Of a DNA stretch of 11,893 nt, positions 1 through 7,493 are shown one piece after another; positions within the stretch are counted from its first letter, which is position 1; every line of letters starts with the position of its first letter. Position numbers and translations under genes: made by a program. The notes below the pieces were generated by a model. It ran no database searches. It had not been told where the DNA came from and was given only the letters and a program-made list of their open reading frames with translations. The DNA lies in assembly GCA_038227045.1 (NCBI GenBank), contig JBBRQD010000152.1:1-11893 (forward strand), given 5' to 3'. This stretch comes from JANXLS01 sp038227045 (GTDB lineage Bacteria > Planctomycetota > SZUA-567 > H5-PLA8).

Positions 1-23
1 CGTTCTCGCTTGCGGCGGGCGGC

Positions 24-90
24 GTTGAACTTCGTTGGCCTCGCACGGCGTATCCTCTTGATACGCCTTTGCTCGACCGCCTCGTTCAAC
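24..90. repeat. Imperfect long palindrome with perfect core hairpin
   Basis: Two 31-base arms (24-54 and 60-90) flank a 5-base loop. The outermost 7 bases (GTTGAAC/GTTCAAC) and the innermost 8 bases (GGCGTATC/GATACGCC) pair perfectly, while the middle pairs poorly. It lies in a stretch with no believable gene. It may be a dispersed palindromic repeat or a folded RNA from a neighbouring transcript. No T-tract follows the core, so a terminator is less likely. Bases 91-176 hold nothing I can name except a short tandem AGCTAAA-like repeat near 155-170. Confidence 0.5.
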
Positions 91-176
91 TTGCCCGGCG
101 CGGCGCGATAACGACGCTTTAGAAATGCGCGGGTCAATAGCTTACGGCAAAACGGCTAAAAGCTAAAAGCTTATAA

Positions 177-218
177 TAACGGTGACGCGCACGGAACTTT
201 TCGTGCGCGTCATCGTTA
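177..218 (-). terminator. Hairpin terminator of the phosphomannomutase gene
   Basis: Inverted arms of 17 bases (177-193 and 202-218) match at 16 of 17 positions, the exception forming a G-T wobble, around an 8-base loop. The hairpin begins at the stop codon of the minus-strand phosphomannomutase gene. On the minus strand it is followed by a moderately T-rich stretch (TTATTATAAGCTTTTAGC). The strong stem fits intrinsic termination; the U-tract is imperfect. Confidence 0.65.
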
Positions 219-1559
219 CCCCGCGATCAATGCCGACAACTCCGCCTTTCTCGTTTCCATCTCGTCTTTCGATGTCAGGCTTTCGAGATTCAGGCGCACC
301 ACCGGTTCGGTGTTGCTCATGCGCAGATTGAACCACCACGAACCCATGTCGATGCTCACGCCGTCGATTTTACTGATCGACTTCGCCGACGGGCCGTACT
401 TTGCTTCGGCTGCGGCGATGGTCTTGGCGGCGTCGTGGACTTCGAAATTGATTTCGCCGGTGTGATGGTAGCGGAGCAGGGGCGCGACCCGTTCGCTGGC
501 CTTGAGCGTCCCCTGACTCAGCAGGCTCAAGACCAGGAAAAATGCGGTTTCGCCGGAGTCGCTGTAAAAGAAATCGCGGAAGTAATAGTGGCCGCTGAGT
601 TCCGCGGCCATCAATACTTTTTGCGTGCGCATGCCGGCCTTGATGTGGCTGTGCCCGACGCGCGATTCCAGCGGCACTCCGCCGGCCGCGGCGATCGCTT
701 CGGGCAGGGCTTTCGTCGCGCGAACATCGTAGAGCACTTTCGCGCCTTTGTTTTTCAGCAGGAGCATTTGAGCCATCAGCGCGCCGGCCAGGTCGCCCGG
801 CACCGCCGCGCCGGTTTCGTCGACGAACGCCACGCGGTCGCCGTCGCCGTCGAACGCCACGCCGAGATCGCATTTCTTTGCGATGACTGCTTTCTGTAAA
901 TCGACGAGATTCTCGGCCTTCAACGGATTGGCGTCATGATTTGGGAAGCGCCCGTCGGGTTTGAAAAAGAGCGGCACGAATTTGATCTGCGGCAGGCCTT
1001 TCAACAGATCGGGAAGAATGTCGCCCATCACGCCGTTGCCTGTGTCGATGGCGATTTTCAGCGGCCGTTTGATCTCCGCGAATTGCAGGCAATGTTTGAT
1101 GTATCCGGGACGCAAATTCTTGAGCTGAATCTTGCCGCGCTGCCTTGCCAGCGCGGGCAAGTCCAGCTTGTAGAGCGCTTCGATGTCGGAGATGCCCGTG
1201 TGGTAACTCATCGGCAGTGCCCCGCCGCGCGTGAATTTAAAGCCGTTGTACTGCGACGGATTGTGCGACGCCGTCACCTGAATCGCGCCCTGCAGAGCTT
1301 TGCCGAGCACGCCGGTCGCGTAGTACGTGATTGGCGTCGGATTCATGCCAAGGTCGAGGCAGTCGGCTCCGGCGGCGGTGATGCCAGCCATCAAGGCGGC
1401 AGCGATGTCGGGCGATTGAATGCGCGCGTCGCGGCCCACGGCGAGCGTCCGGGCGTGGAGATGAGCGACTGTGGCTTTGCCGATACGGTACGCGTCGCCG
1501 GTGGTCAACTGGTCGGGCACGATGCCGCGAACGTCATACGATTTGAAAATCCCGCCCAT
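216..1559 (-). CDS. manB: Phosphomannomutase/phosphoglucomutase
   Basis: A cytoplasmic alpha-D-phosphohexomutase, 447 residues, the usual size for the ManB/AlgC group. It should interconvert hexose 6-phosphate and 1-phosphate (mannose and/or glucose), supplying sugar nucleotides for polysaccharide synthesis. The N-terminus (IFKSYDVRGIVP) is typical. The phosphoserine loop TASHNP puts the catalytic serine at residue 98. The Mg-binding loop DGDGDR is at 237-242, a substrate loop (ELSGHYYF) at 320-327, and the phosphate-contact motif RMSNTEP at 413-419. All key residues are present, so the gene looks intact. The ATG at 1559 is preceded by AGAGGAG at about 5 bases, supporting this start. It is transcribed away from the pseudopilin-like gene and ends in its own hairpin. 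Sequence alone cannot decide between mannose and glucose preference. Confidence 0.93.
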   Translation of the reverse strand: MGGIFKSYDVRGIVPDQLTTGDAYRIGKATVAHLHARTLAVGRDARIQSPDIAAALMAGITAAGADCLDLGMNPTPITYYATGVLGKALQGAIQVTASHNPSQYNGFKFTRGGALPMSYHTGISDIEALYKLDLPALARQRGKIQLKNLRPGYIKHCLQFAEIKRPLKIAIDTGNGVMGDILPDLLKGLPQIKFVPLFFKPDGRFPNHDANPLKAENLVDLQKAVIAKKCDLGVAFDGDGDRVAFVDETGAAVPGDLAGALMAQMLLLKNKGAKVLYDVRATKALPEAIAAAGGVPLESRVGHSHIKAGMRTQKVLMAAELSGHYYFRDFFYSDSGETAFFLVLSLLSQGTLKASERVAPLLRYHHTGEINFEVHDAAKTIAAAEAKYGPSAKSISKIDGVSIDMGSWWFNLRMSNTEPVVRLNLESLTSKDEMETRKAELSALIAG

Positions 1560-1622
1560 TATGGCTCCTCTATATTAAGATACTGCTGAAAGTATACGAC
1601 AGTGTCCAGGAAAGCGCTTTTC

Positions 1623-2141
1623 ATGTCGAAGAAAAATACACCATCGGCGCGGTTTGCCATTGTCTTTATGTTGACACTGGCGGCGATTTCGGGCGGGGTG
1701 TTCGTTGCTTTTTCGACCTATCAACGGGCCATGTTCACGAGCCGGCGCGAAACCAGCGCGCAGAATTTGACCGGTATCGGCGCGGCATTGAAGGCGTATG
1801 CGGCGAAGAATCGCGGACGGTATCCGGAGCGCGCGGCGTTGCTGACGCCGGAATACCTTCCGAACGCAGGAAACTTGACGCACCCGGCGTGGCCGGAACA
1901 GCCCGGATACGTGTACATTCCCGGCATGCGCACCGACGACTCGACGGCATCGCTGCTGGTGTATGAAAATGTTCCTGAATACAAACGCAAATTGGGGATT
2001 CAAGCGCTCTTTTCCGACGGCCGGATTGAGACATTAAAGGAAGCGGAAATCGAGATAAAATTGAAGAATCAGGAAGAGGCGTGGAAGCGAACTGGGCGCG
2101 TATGGATGCCGGAAATGATGACGCCGCGGGAGTTGAAATAA
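1623..2141 (+). CDS. Membrane-anchored pseudopilin-like protein
   Basis: A 172-residue protein. A short basic N-terminus is followed by one transmembrane helix at about residues 11-31 (RFAIVFMLTLAAISGGVFVA), then a periplasmic domain. The segment after the helix (SAQNLTGIGAALKAYAAKNR, then GRYP and an EYLPN element) resembles type II secretion G-type pseudopilins. The late LVYENVPEY...ALFSDGRIETL resembles the DG motif of planctomycete-type pseudopilin-like proteins. No GFTLIE-type prepilin cleavage site is visible, so it may be a fixed anchor rather than a processed pilin. I chose the ATG at 1623 because AGGAAAG lies about 8 bases upstream; a GTG at 1602 in frame would add 7 residues. It stands alone between divergent manB and the tRNA promoter. 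Its specific job is unknown. Confidence 0.7.
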   Translation: MSKKNTPSARFAIVFMLTLAAISGGVFVAFSTYQRAMFTSRRETSAQNLTGIGAALKAYAAKNRGRYPERAALLTPEYLPNAGNLTHPAWPEQPGYVYIPGMRTDDSTASLLVYENVPEYKRKLGIQALFSDGRIETLKEAEIEIKLKNQEEAWKRTGRVWMPEMMTPRELK

Positions 2142-2154
2142 AACGAGATTTAAC

Positions 2155-2182
2155 TTGATCGCCCCGGCGCGCATGATATAAA
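2155..2182 (+). promoter_or_regulatory. Sigma-70-like promoter of the tRNA cluster
   Basis: TTGATC at 2155-2160 and TATAAA at 2177-2182 are separated by 16 bases. The -10 lies about 62 bases before tRNA-Val, and no other gene start is nearby. The three tRNAs follow in the same direction with spacers of about 60 bases, so they probably form one transcript. Confidence 0.6.
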
Positions 2183-2244
2183 CCCCTTCCCGCTGGCGGA
2201 AAGCCGGAAATGGGTAGCCGTCCGTGTGGCGTTCGACGTGAATC

Positions 2245-2318
2245 GGGCGATTAGCTCAGTTGGTTAGAGCACCTGCTTTACACGCAGGGGGTCGGGGGTT
2301 CGAGTCCCTCATTGCCCA
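2245..2318 (+). tRNA. tRNA-Val (anticodon TAC)
   Basis: A complete cloverleaf of 74 bases. The acceptor stem GGGCGAT/ATTGCCC pairs with one G-T wobble. D-arm TAGCTCAGTTGGTTAGAGC. Anticodon stem CCTGC/GCAGG with loop TTTACAC gives anticodon TAC. T-loop TTCGAGT and discriminator A. CCA is not encoded (TCT follows). It is the first tRNA of the cluster. Confidence 0.96.
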
Positions 2319-2384
2319 TCTGTTGTGAGTCGGGGATCGTCGCCAGACAGTGCGGTGAAAAGCAGGTTTGAAGGAATTAAAAGT

Positions 2385-2462
2385 GGGCTCGTAGCTCAGT
2401 TGGTTTAGAGCGTCGGCTTGTCACGCCGAAGGTCGCGGGTTCGAGTCCCGTCGAGCCCGCCA
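2385..2462 (+). tRNA. tRNA-Asp (anticodon GTC), CCA encoded
   Basis: The acceptor stem GGGCTCG/CGAGCCC is perfect. Anticodon stem TCGGC/GCCGA with loop TTGTCAC gives anticodon GTC, and the T-loop is TTCGAGT. Discriminator G is at 2459, followed by a genomically encoded CCA at 2460-2462, unlike the two neighbouring tRNAs. Confidence 0.96.
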
Positions 2463-2520
2463 TTATAGTCGTCCCGCAGCCGACCGCCTGCCCAATCCCA
2501 ATCCCGACCGTTTGTTCGTT

Positions 2521-2593
2521 GCCGGCGTAGCTCAGTTGGTAGAGCAATGGAATCATAATCCATGTGTCGGGGGTTCAAATCCCTCCGCCGGTA
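2521..2593 (+). tRNA. tRNA-Met (anticodon CAT)
   Basis: A cloverleaf of 73 bases. Acceptor GCCGGCG/CGCCGGT has a G-T first pair. Anticodon stem ATGGA/TCCAT with loop ATCATAA gives anticodon CAT. The T-arm is GGGGG TTCAAAT CCCTC and the discriminator is A. The paired first position argues against initiator tRNA, so it is elongator tRNA-Met or, less likely, the tRNA-Ile2 read after lysidine modification. CCA is not encoded. Its last 21 bases are exactly repeated at 7686-7706, marking it as a probable integration site. No terminator-like hairpin follows within 80 bases, as would be expected if the natural terminator had been displaced. Confidence 0.93.
2573..2593 (+). repeat. attL-like direct repeat copy (tRNA-Met 3' end)
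   Basis: Left copy of a 21-base direct repeat. It runs from the last base of the 5' T-stem through the T-loop to the discriminator base of the intact tRNA-Met. The identical right copy is at 7686-7706. Identity stops exactly at the tRNA 3' end, as in tRNA-borne attachment sites used by tyrosine recombinases. Confidence 0.7.
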
Positions 2594-2676
2594 GTCTTAT
2601 ATAAATCGACAACGCCCTTTCTCCACACGCTATACAAAGCCAGCGTGGCCCAATCCAATACAGTCCGAAATTCGCT

Positions 2677-2710
2677 GGGACGCACAACAACCGAAGCCAT
2701 AAAGCGTCCC
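2677..2710 (-). terminator. Candidate terminator of the tyrosine-degradation operon
   Basis: A 7-bp perfect stem (2677-2683 GGGACGC with 2704-2710 GCGTCCC) with a 20-base loop lies just past the stop of the last operon gene on the minus strand. No T-tract follows, so it is weak as an intrinsic terminator; it may only be a 3' protective hairpin. Confidence 0.3.
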
Positions 2711-2718
2711 TTCACTCC

Positions 2719-3330
2719 TCATGCGCCCGGGCGCGTGAGGTCGAACAGAGTGGTGGTTCGCGTGTACGTGCTCCCGCCCATGCGCCCGATCGTGTCGAGT
2801 TTTAATGGATCGATCAGCCCGTCCGGGCCGAGCACGCTGTCGGCGACGTGGATCAACAGAATTCGGCCAATGACGACGTTCGCTCCGAGCGGTCCCGTGC
2901 CGAGGTTCAGGATTTGATGGACCACGCATTCCAGATGGATCGGCGAATCTTTGACGCGCGGTGGTTTGACGCGCGACGACGCTTCCGTCGCGATCCCTGC
3001 TTTTTCGAACTCGCTGACTTCATAAGGCAACTCTTCCGACGTGTCGTTCATCGGCTTGGCGAGCGCGTACGGAACGACGTTCACGACGAACTCCGGCGTC
3101 GTTTCAACATTCCGCAACGTGTCCTTTTTCTGTCCATGGCGGTTGTTCACCGGACAGAAAAGAAGCGTAGGCGGATTGGCTCCGATGCCGTTGAAGAAGC
3201 TGAACGGCGCGAGATTCGATATGCCCTGTGGCGAAAGCGTGGAGACCCACGCAATCGGCCGCGGCGTGATGAGCGAGACCATCATGCGGTAGACATCGCG
3301 GGGCGGAGCGGACGCGGGATCGATAACCAT
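2719..3330 (-). CDS. Flavin reductase-like FMN-binding protein
   Basis: A 203-residue protein of the flavin reductase-like family, a split-barrel fold that binds FMN/FAD and often reduces free flavin with NAD(P)H. The typical N-terminal signature is at about residues 19-58 (SLITPRPIAWVSTLSPQG, then SNLAPFSFFN), followed by a DTLRNVETTPEFVVNVV strand-helix pair. The barrel continues to a GRMGGSTYTR end motif. Length and domain are complete for a stand-alone member. It is the last gene of the operon, 98 bases after hmgA, with a 29-bp inverted repeat filling most of that gap. The ribosome site before the ATG at 3330 is weak (only a distant GGA). No homogentisate-pathway step requires a flavin reductase, so its role in the operon is unknown. 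Confidence 0.85.
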   Translation of the reverse strand: MVIDPASAPPRDVYRMMVSLITPRPIAWVSTLSPQGISNLAPFSFFNGIGANPPTLLFCPVNNRHGQKKDTLRNVETTPEFVVNVVPYALAKPMNDTSEELPYEVSEFEKAGIATEASSRVKPPRVKDSPIHLECVVHQILNLGTGPLGANVVIGRILLIHVADSVLGPDGLIDPLKLDTIGRMGGSTYTRTTTLFDLTRPGA

Positions 3331-3345
3331 GATTTTTCGATTTTC

Positions 3346-3421
3346 CAGAGCCGCGCACGTCAGTAAGCGGCCAATTTATTTCGACTCTCCACTTGGCCGC
3401 TTACTAACGTGCGCGGCTCTG
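3346..3421. repeat. 29-bp inverted repeat (REP-like hairpin)
   Basis: Arms 3346-3374 and 3393-3421 match at 28 of 29 positions around an 18-base AT-rich loop. The arms begin CAGAGCCGCGCACGT and end AAGCGGCCAA. The element fills the gap between the hmgA stop and the flavin reductase start and would form a very stable hairpin in the operon mRNA. No T-tract follows on the operon strand. It resembles an interspersed palindromic repeat of the REP/MITE kind, but only one copy is in this window. Confidence 0.8.
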
Positions 3422-3428
3422 TAACCGA

Positions 3429-4598
3429 TCACAGCCACGACAACAAGTAAGCGGGGTCGTCCATCTTCATCGCATCAGTGGTGATCGCGAGCGGCTTTTC
3501 CGCATCGAACATCACGGCGAGTTCTTCGGTGCACACCGCGTCCATGCTGGCCACGATCGTGCCCGGGTGCGGGCCGTGCGGAATTCCTCGCGGGTGGTGT
3601 GTGAGGGACGCCGGTTCGACGCCTTTGTGGCTGCCGAAATTGCCGCGCACGTAAAAGAGCACTTCGTCAGCTTCGACGTTTGAATGGACGTACGGCACTT
3701 TGATCGCCTGCGGATGCGTGTCCAGCATCCGCGGCGCAAACGTGCAGATGACATACCCCGGCGCTTCGAACGTTTGCTGTACCGGCGGCGGCTGGTGGAT
3801 GGTCCCGGTGATCGGTTCAAACGCGTCGACGTTGAACGTGTACGGATACACGAACCCGTCCCACCCCACCGCATCGAACGGATGGCTGGCCAGCACGTAG
3901 CGCGTCAGGCGGGTGCCATCTTTGACCAGCACTTCGGTGTCGCGCGGATCGTCGATGAAAAGCCCTTCGCGCGGTCCATGAAGATCACGTTCGGAGTACG
4001 GCGCGCCCAGCTTGATCTGCCCGTCGGGATTTCTGTAGCGCTCCGGAATGCGGACGGTGCCCGCCGATTCGAAGACGAGATAATCTTCCGTTTTGATGTC
4101 AGCCGGAACCAGCCGGTACGTTGTTCCGCGCGGAATGACGATGTAATCGCCCGACCGGTACGCGAGTCTCCCGAACTGCGATTCCATTTCGCCGCCGCCG
4201 CTGAAGACGAAGATCACTTCGTCTGAAGCGCCGTTGCGATAAAGCACGGATTGATTCACTCCGGGCCGACAGCGGTAGCAGGTGACGTCCGGATTGGTCA
4301 GGATCGGCACGCGCCCTCTGATCGGATCGCCCTGCCGCGCCATTCCCGCCGAGCGGAAATGATGGTGGCGCAAAACCGGATCGTCGGCGAGCGGGATCGT
4401 CCACTGTCCTGCCGCCTCGGCGGCTTTGACCCGCGTTGGCGGACGAAGGTGGTACATGATTGAATACGCCCGGTCGAAGCCGGCCGTAGTGATCACGTGT
4501 TCGTAACACATACCTTCATTGGCAAAACTCTCGCCTTTGCGTGCGAGGCGGGTATGGCGCTTTTGAGGAATGTCGCCGAAACGCATGTAGTTGGGCAT
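3429..4598 (-). CDS. hmgA: Homogentisate 1,2-dioxygenase
   Basis: A cupin-type Fe(II) dioxygenase, 389 residues, that opens the ring of homogentisate to maleylacetoacetate in the cytoplasm. The iron-ligand region is clear: VPYVHSNVEADEVLFYVRG supplies His305 and Glu312, and GIPHGPHPG supplies His341. These match the His-Glu-His set of characterised homogentisate dioxygenases. The length is shorter than the roughly 440 residues of the human enzyme and fits the bacterial subgroup with the HSNxxxDE motif. The start at 4598 is supported by AAAGGAG about 9 bases upstream. It lies 26 bases after fumarylacetoacetase, with which it acts almost directly (one isomerase step lies between). It looks intact. 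Confidence 0.92.
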   Translation of the reverse strand: MPNYMRFGDIPQKRHTRLARKGESFANEGMCYEHVITTAGFDRAYSIMYHLRPPTRVKAAEAAGQWTIPLADDPVLRHHHFRSAGMARQGDPIRGRVPILTNPDVTCYRCRPGVNQSVLYRNGASDEVIFVFSGGGEMESQFGRLAYRSGDYIVIPRGTTYRLVPADIKTEDYLVFESAGTVRIPERYRNPDGQIKLGAPYSERDLHGPREGLFIDDPRDTEVLVKDGTRLTRYVLASHPFDAVGWDGFVYPYTFNVDAFEPITGTIHQPPPVQQTFEAPGYVICTFAPRMLDTHPQAIKVPYVHSNVEADEVLFYVRGNFGSHKGVEPASLTHHPRGIPHGPHPGTIVASMDAVCTEELAVMFDAEKPLAITTDAMKMDDPAYLLSWL

Positions 4599-4624
4599 GG
4601 GACAACGCTCCTTTCAGGCTTGGG

Positions 4625-5338
4625 TCAGGCGCGGGCGGTGATGAGGTTCCGCAGCACGCCCAGTTTTTCAATCTCCAATTCTACAACGTCGCCAGGCTTA
4701 AGCCAGCCCCCGGTAATTTCGGGGCCAAGTTCCAAAATGCAGCCCGTGCCGACGGTGCCCGACGCGAGCAGATCGCCCGTGCGCAGTTCGCAGTCGCGCG
4801 ACGCGAATTCGATCATCTGCGGAAACGAAAAATACAGGTCGCGCGAATTTCCCCGTGACAGCGCTTTTCCGTTCAGCCGCGCGGACATCGCCAGAGTGAC
4901 GGTCTCGCCATTGATCTGCGCGCCAAGCTCGCTCAACGGGACCAATCGCGGCCCGACCGCGGTGGCGAAATCCTTCGCCTTCGCCGGGCCAAGCCCGACG
5001 GCCATTTCGCGCCGCTGAATATCGCGCGCGGAGAAATCGTTGACGACGATGAAACCCGCGACGTGTTTCCACGCGTCTTCTCGGCGGATATTTTTTCCGT
5101 TCGTGCCAATGACGACACCGAGTTCCAATTCGTAGTCCAGTTCGTTGCAGCCTTCAGGCGCGGAGACCGGCTCGTCGGGGCCGATCAGGCTGAACGGATT
5201 CGAATAGTAGAAGACGGGCGCCTGGTACCAGCCCTCGACGACCGTCAATCCGCGTTTGGCCCGGCAGGTTTTGACGTGCTGCTCGAAGCTGTAGAAATCA
5301 CGGAAGGTGGGAGGGATGGAGATGGGGAGAGTGGCCAT
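4625..5338 (-). CDS. fahA: Fumarylacetoacetase (FAH family)
   Basis: Hydrolyses fumarylacetoacetate to fumarate and acetoacetate, the last step of the pathway. With the start chosen here it has 237 residues, a core-only FAH without the extra N-terminal domain of eukaryotic enzymes. The residues match human FAH well. DFYSFEQH gives the metal Asp14 and catalytic His21 (human D126/H133). LDYELELG gives Glu70 and Glu72 (human E199/E201). NDFSARDIQ gives Asp101 and Arg105 (human D233/R237). This makes true fumarylacetoacetase more likely than a generic FAH-fold hydrolase. The start at 5338 follows the preceding stop by 4 bases, with GAGGAG about 12 bases upstream. An in-frame ATG at 5386 would add 16 residues and overlap the dioxygenase gene, and those residues look unconserved. 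Confidence 0.88.
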   Translation of the reverse strand: MATLPISIPPTFRDFYSFEQHVKTCRAKRGLTVVEGWYQAPVFYYSNPFSLIGPDEPVSAPEGCNELDYELELGVVIGTNGKNIRREDAWKHVAGFIVVNDFSARDIQRREMAVGLGPAKAKDFATAVGPRLVPLSELGAQINGETVTLAMSARLNGKALSRGNSRDLYFSFPQMIEFASRDCELRTGDLLASGTVGTGCILELGPEITGGWLKPGDVVELEIEKLGVLRNLITARA

Positions 5339-5342
5339 GCCG

Positions 5343-6455
5343 TTAAAGCGCTCCTCGCTTCGCTTGTTCGCGCTCGATGGCTTCAAAGAGCGCCTTGAAA
5401 TTGCCTTCGCCGAAGCCGTCGGAATTTCCGCGGCGCTGGATGACTTCGTGGAAAAGAGTCGGGCGGCCGAAGAGCGCGTGCGTAAACAACTGCAGCAGAT
5501 AGCCGTCGGGGCGGTCGCGGTCGACGAGGATTTTGAGCGGCTTCAGTTCGTCGATGTTTTCCTTGATCTTGCCAACGCGCTGATAGAAATTCTCGTCGTA
5601 ATAGGAGTCGGGGACATCCATGAACTCGACGCCCTGCGCGCGCATCTCGCGGACGGTGGTCGCGATGTTCGGCGTCAGTAGGGCAATGTGCTGTACGCCG
5701 GGGCCGTTGTACACGTCGAGAAATTCCTGAATCTGGCTGTTTTTGCTGGACGGTTCGTTGATCGGGAGCTTGATGTAGCCGTCTTCGTCGCCGACCACTT
5801 TGCTCATCAGCGCGCTGCGGCCGGTGTTGATGTCGAAGTGCGCGGTCTGATCGAAGCCGAAGACGCGCGCGTAGAACTCCACCCATTCATTCATGTTTTC
5901 GACGTTGGCGACGATGTGATCGATCATGGCGAAATTGATCTCGCCGTCTTCGATTCCGTCCGCGACGTTTTCGTAGCCCGGCGCGAATTTTCCGTGATGG
6001 CCGCGCTCGATGAAGCTGTGAATCGTGTCGCCGTAAACCTGGATGGCCGCCGAGCGGTAATCCGCGTTGCCCTGAGTCAGCGGCCGCGCTTCGCGCGCGC
6101 CGGCTTTGACCGCGCCGTCGAGCGCGGCCTGTGCGTCGCCAACGCGGAAGGCGACGTCTTTCACGCCGCAGCCGTGTTTCGCAAAGTGTGCCCGGATCTC
6201 GCCGGCAATTGGCCCGTTGCCTTCCGCCTGCGTAAAGACGAAGACCACGCGCCCCTGCCCCACGACGTGCGAAATCCGGCCGGGCAATCCGGATTCGGGC
6301 CGGCCGATGGCGCGGCGATACATGCCGTAGCGCTTGACGTAATAATCCGCCCACGTCTTGGCGTCATCGACATAAAATTCGATGTGGTCGACGCCGCGGA
6401 CGCCGAGCGGGTTATTAATTCGGACGGATTCAGTTCTGGATTCGGCAGGAAGCAC
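5343..6455 (-). CDS. hppD: 4-hydroxyphenylpyruvate dioxygenase
   Basis: A cytoplasmic Fe(II) enzyme that turns 4-hydroxyphenylpyruvate into homogentisate. Two vicinal-oxygen-chelate domains are visible (GVDHIEFYV at the start, IDHIVANVENMNEW in the middle). The iron triad is His180, His256 and Glu337, in IDHIV, GVQHIALLT and LFHEVIQR. The C-terminal signature GNFKALFEAIEREQ is present. I chose the GTG at 6455 (370 residues) because AAGGGG lies 7 bases upstream. A TTG at 6482 is also possible: it overlaps the phhA stop by 4 bases, adds 9 residues and would allow translational coupling. The gene follows phhA by 23 bases and precedes fumarylacetoacetase by 4. No damage seen. Confidence 0.93.
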   Translation of the reverse strand: MLPAESRTESVRINNPLGVRGVDHIEFYVDDAKTWADYYVKRYGMYRRAIGRPESGLPGRISHVVGQGRVVFVFTQAEGNGPIAGEIRAHFAKHGCGVKDVAFRVGDAQAALDGAVKAGAREARPLTQGNADYRSAAIQVYGDTIHSFIERGHHGKFAPGYENVADGIEDGEINFAMIDHIVANVENMNEWVEFYARVFGFDQTAHFDINTGRSALMSKVVGDEDGYIKLPINEPSSKNSQIQEFLDVYNGPGVQHIALLTPNIATTVREMRAQGVEFMDVPDSYYDENFYQRVGKIKENIDELKPLKILVDRDRPDGYLLQLFTHALFGRPTLFHEVIQRRGNSDGFGEGNFKALFEAIEREQAKRGAL

Positions 6456-6478
6456 GGCGGATCCCCTTATTTTTATGT

Positions 6479-7414
6479 TCAATTCTCAACCTGATGCAGA
6501 AAACTTTTCAAATCCTGTTCGTTCACCAGCGGTTCGCCCGGCGCGACGTTGTTCAACTTTCCGTCGCGCAGCATTTTCTCAAGACGGTCGACGAGGCTGA
6601 ACAGGTGATCGAAGCTGTCCACCCAAAAAAGCAGCGGCTGATAGTGATCGATCTCGAATCCTTGATTGATGGCCCACTCCAGTTGAATTGGGAAGCGTTG
6701 AACATCGGGCGATTCGATCGCATGTTCAATCTCGCCGTACGAGCTGAGCAGGCCGCTGCCAAAAACACGCAGCCCCTTTGGCTCCGGCACGGCCGGTTTC
6801 GATTGCATCAAGCCGAATTCAATCGTGAACCAGAAGAAGCGCGCCATGGCGCGCATGATGCTGCTGACCGTGCGAACCCGCTGCGCTTCGTCGCGGATGT
6901 TCGCGACGATATCGACCGCGGTGTGCGCGCATTCGCCGAAGCGCACGAGCGTTTCGGCGAAGTGCTTGTCCGTGTGCATGGGAACGTGTCCGGCGATGTC
7001 GTGAAAAATATCCGGCTCGGGCAGGTAATCGAGTTTGTCGGAACGGCGGATGGTGATCGTTGTCGGGAACGCACGGTTGCGCAAGCAGTCGAAGAAGAGG
7101 AACGACGGGATATATCCGCTCACCGCCTTCGCTTGAAATCCGGTCAGCGGACTCAGGAAGCGGTTCACGTCTTCGAGTTTCGGGATGCGCTGCGGATCGA
7201 GGCATAGCGCGTGGATGCCTTCGAGAAAATGCGTGTTCGCATAGCGTTCCCAGCGCGGGCGCATGCGTCCGTACAACCGCCGCCAGGCCTCCTGATTTTC
7301 GTCGGTATAGAGTTCATAGGGCTGGTGAATATATAATTGACCGTGCGCCTGCGCCGCTTCAATAAATGGCGCTTCGGTCGTCGTCAACCCGGCGGGTACG
7401 GCCAATGCTGTCAT
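6479..7414 (-). CDS. phhA: Phenylalanine 4-monooxygenase
   Basis: A pterin- and iron-dependent aromatic amino acid hydroxylase that converts phenylalanine to tyrosine. At 311 residues it is a bacterial-type catalytic domain without the regulatory ACT domain of animal enzymes. The signature PEPDIFHDIAGHVPM gives the iron ligands His138 and His143, and FFWFTIEFGL gives Glu199. The later GSGLLSSYGEIEHA region is also typical. It is the first gene of the minus-strand operon and lies close to a promoter-like pair. GGAG stands about 11 bases before the ATG at 7414. The pterin carbinolamine dehydratase that usually recycles its cofactor is not encoded here. Tyrosine or tryptophan hydroxylase activity is unlikely, given the family and context. 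Confidence 0.93.
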   Translation of the reverse strand: MTALAVPAGLTTTEAPFIEAAQAHGQLYIHQPYELYTDENQEAWRRLYGRMRPRWERYANTHFLEGIHALCLDPQRIPKLEDVNRFLSPLTGFQAKAVSGYIPSFLFFDCLRNRAFPTTITIRRSDKLDYLPEPDIFHDIAGHVPMHTDKHFAETLVRFGECAHTAVDIVANIRDEAQRVRTVSSIMRAMARFFWFTIEFGLMQSKPAVPEPKGLRVFGSGLLSSYGEIEHAIESPDVQRFPIQLEWAINQGFEIDHYQPLLFWVDSFDHLFSLVDRLEKMLRDGKLNNVAPGEPLVNEQDLKSFLHQVEN

Positions 7415-7450
7415 AAACGTACTGTCTCCGCTGACTTCGCGTCACAGTGC

Positions 7451-7493
7451 ACTATAAACAACATCAGCGTAACTCTGAATCACTGGGTGTCAA
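7451..7493 (-). promoter_or_regulatory. Candidate promoter of the Phe/Tyr degradation operon
   Basis: On the minus strand, TATAGT (7456-7451) is preceded at 17 bases by TTCAGA (7479-7474), about 37 bases before the phhA start. A perfect TTGACA lies further upstream (7493-7488), too far from TATAGT to pair with it. No clear operator palindrome (for example a TyrR-like box) was seen. Confidence 0.4.

Noticed and set aside
435..899. Long plus-strand open frames opposite manB, and similar ones opposite or within hmgA, fahA, hppD, phhA and the hydrolase gene
   Set aside because: They are high-GC shadows of genes with clear catalytic motifs. They lack ribosome sites and domain features.
2564..2917. 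Plus-strand open frame of 117 codons across tRNA-Met
   Set aside because: It starts inside the tRNA and runs antisense to the flavin reductase gene.
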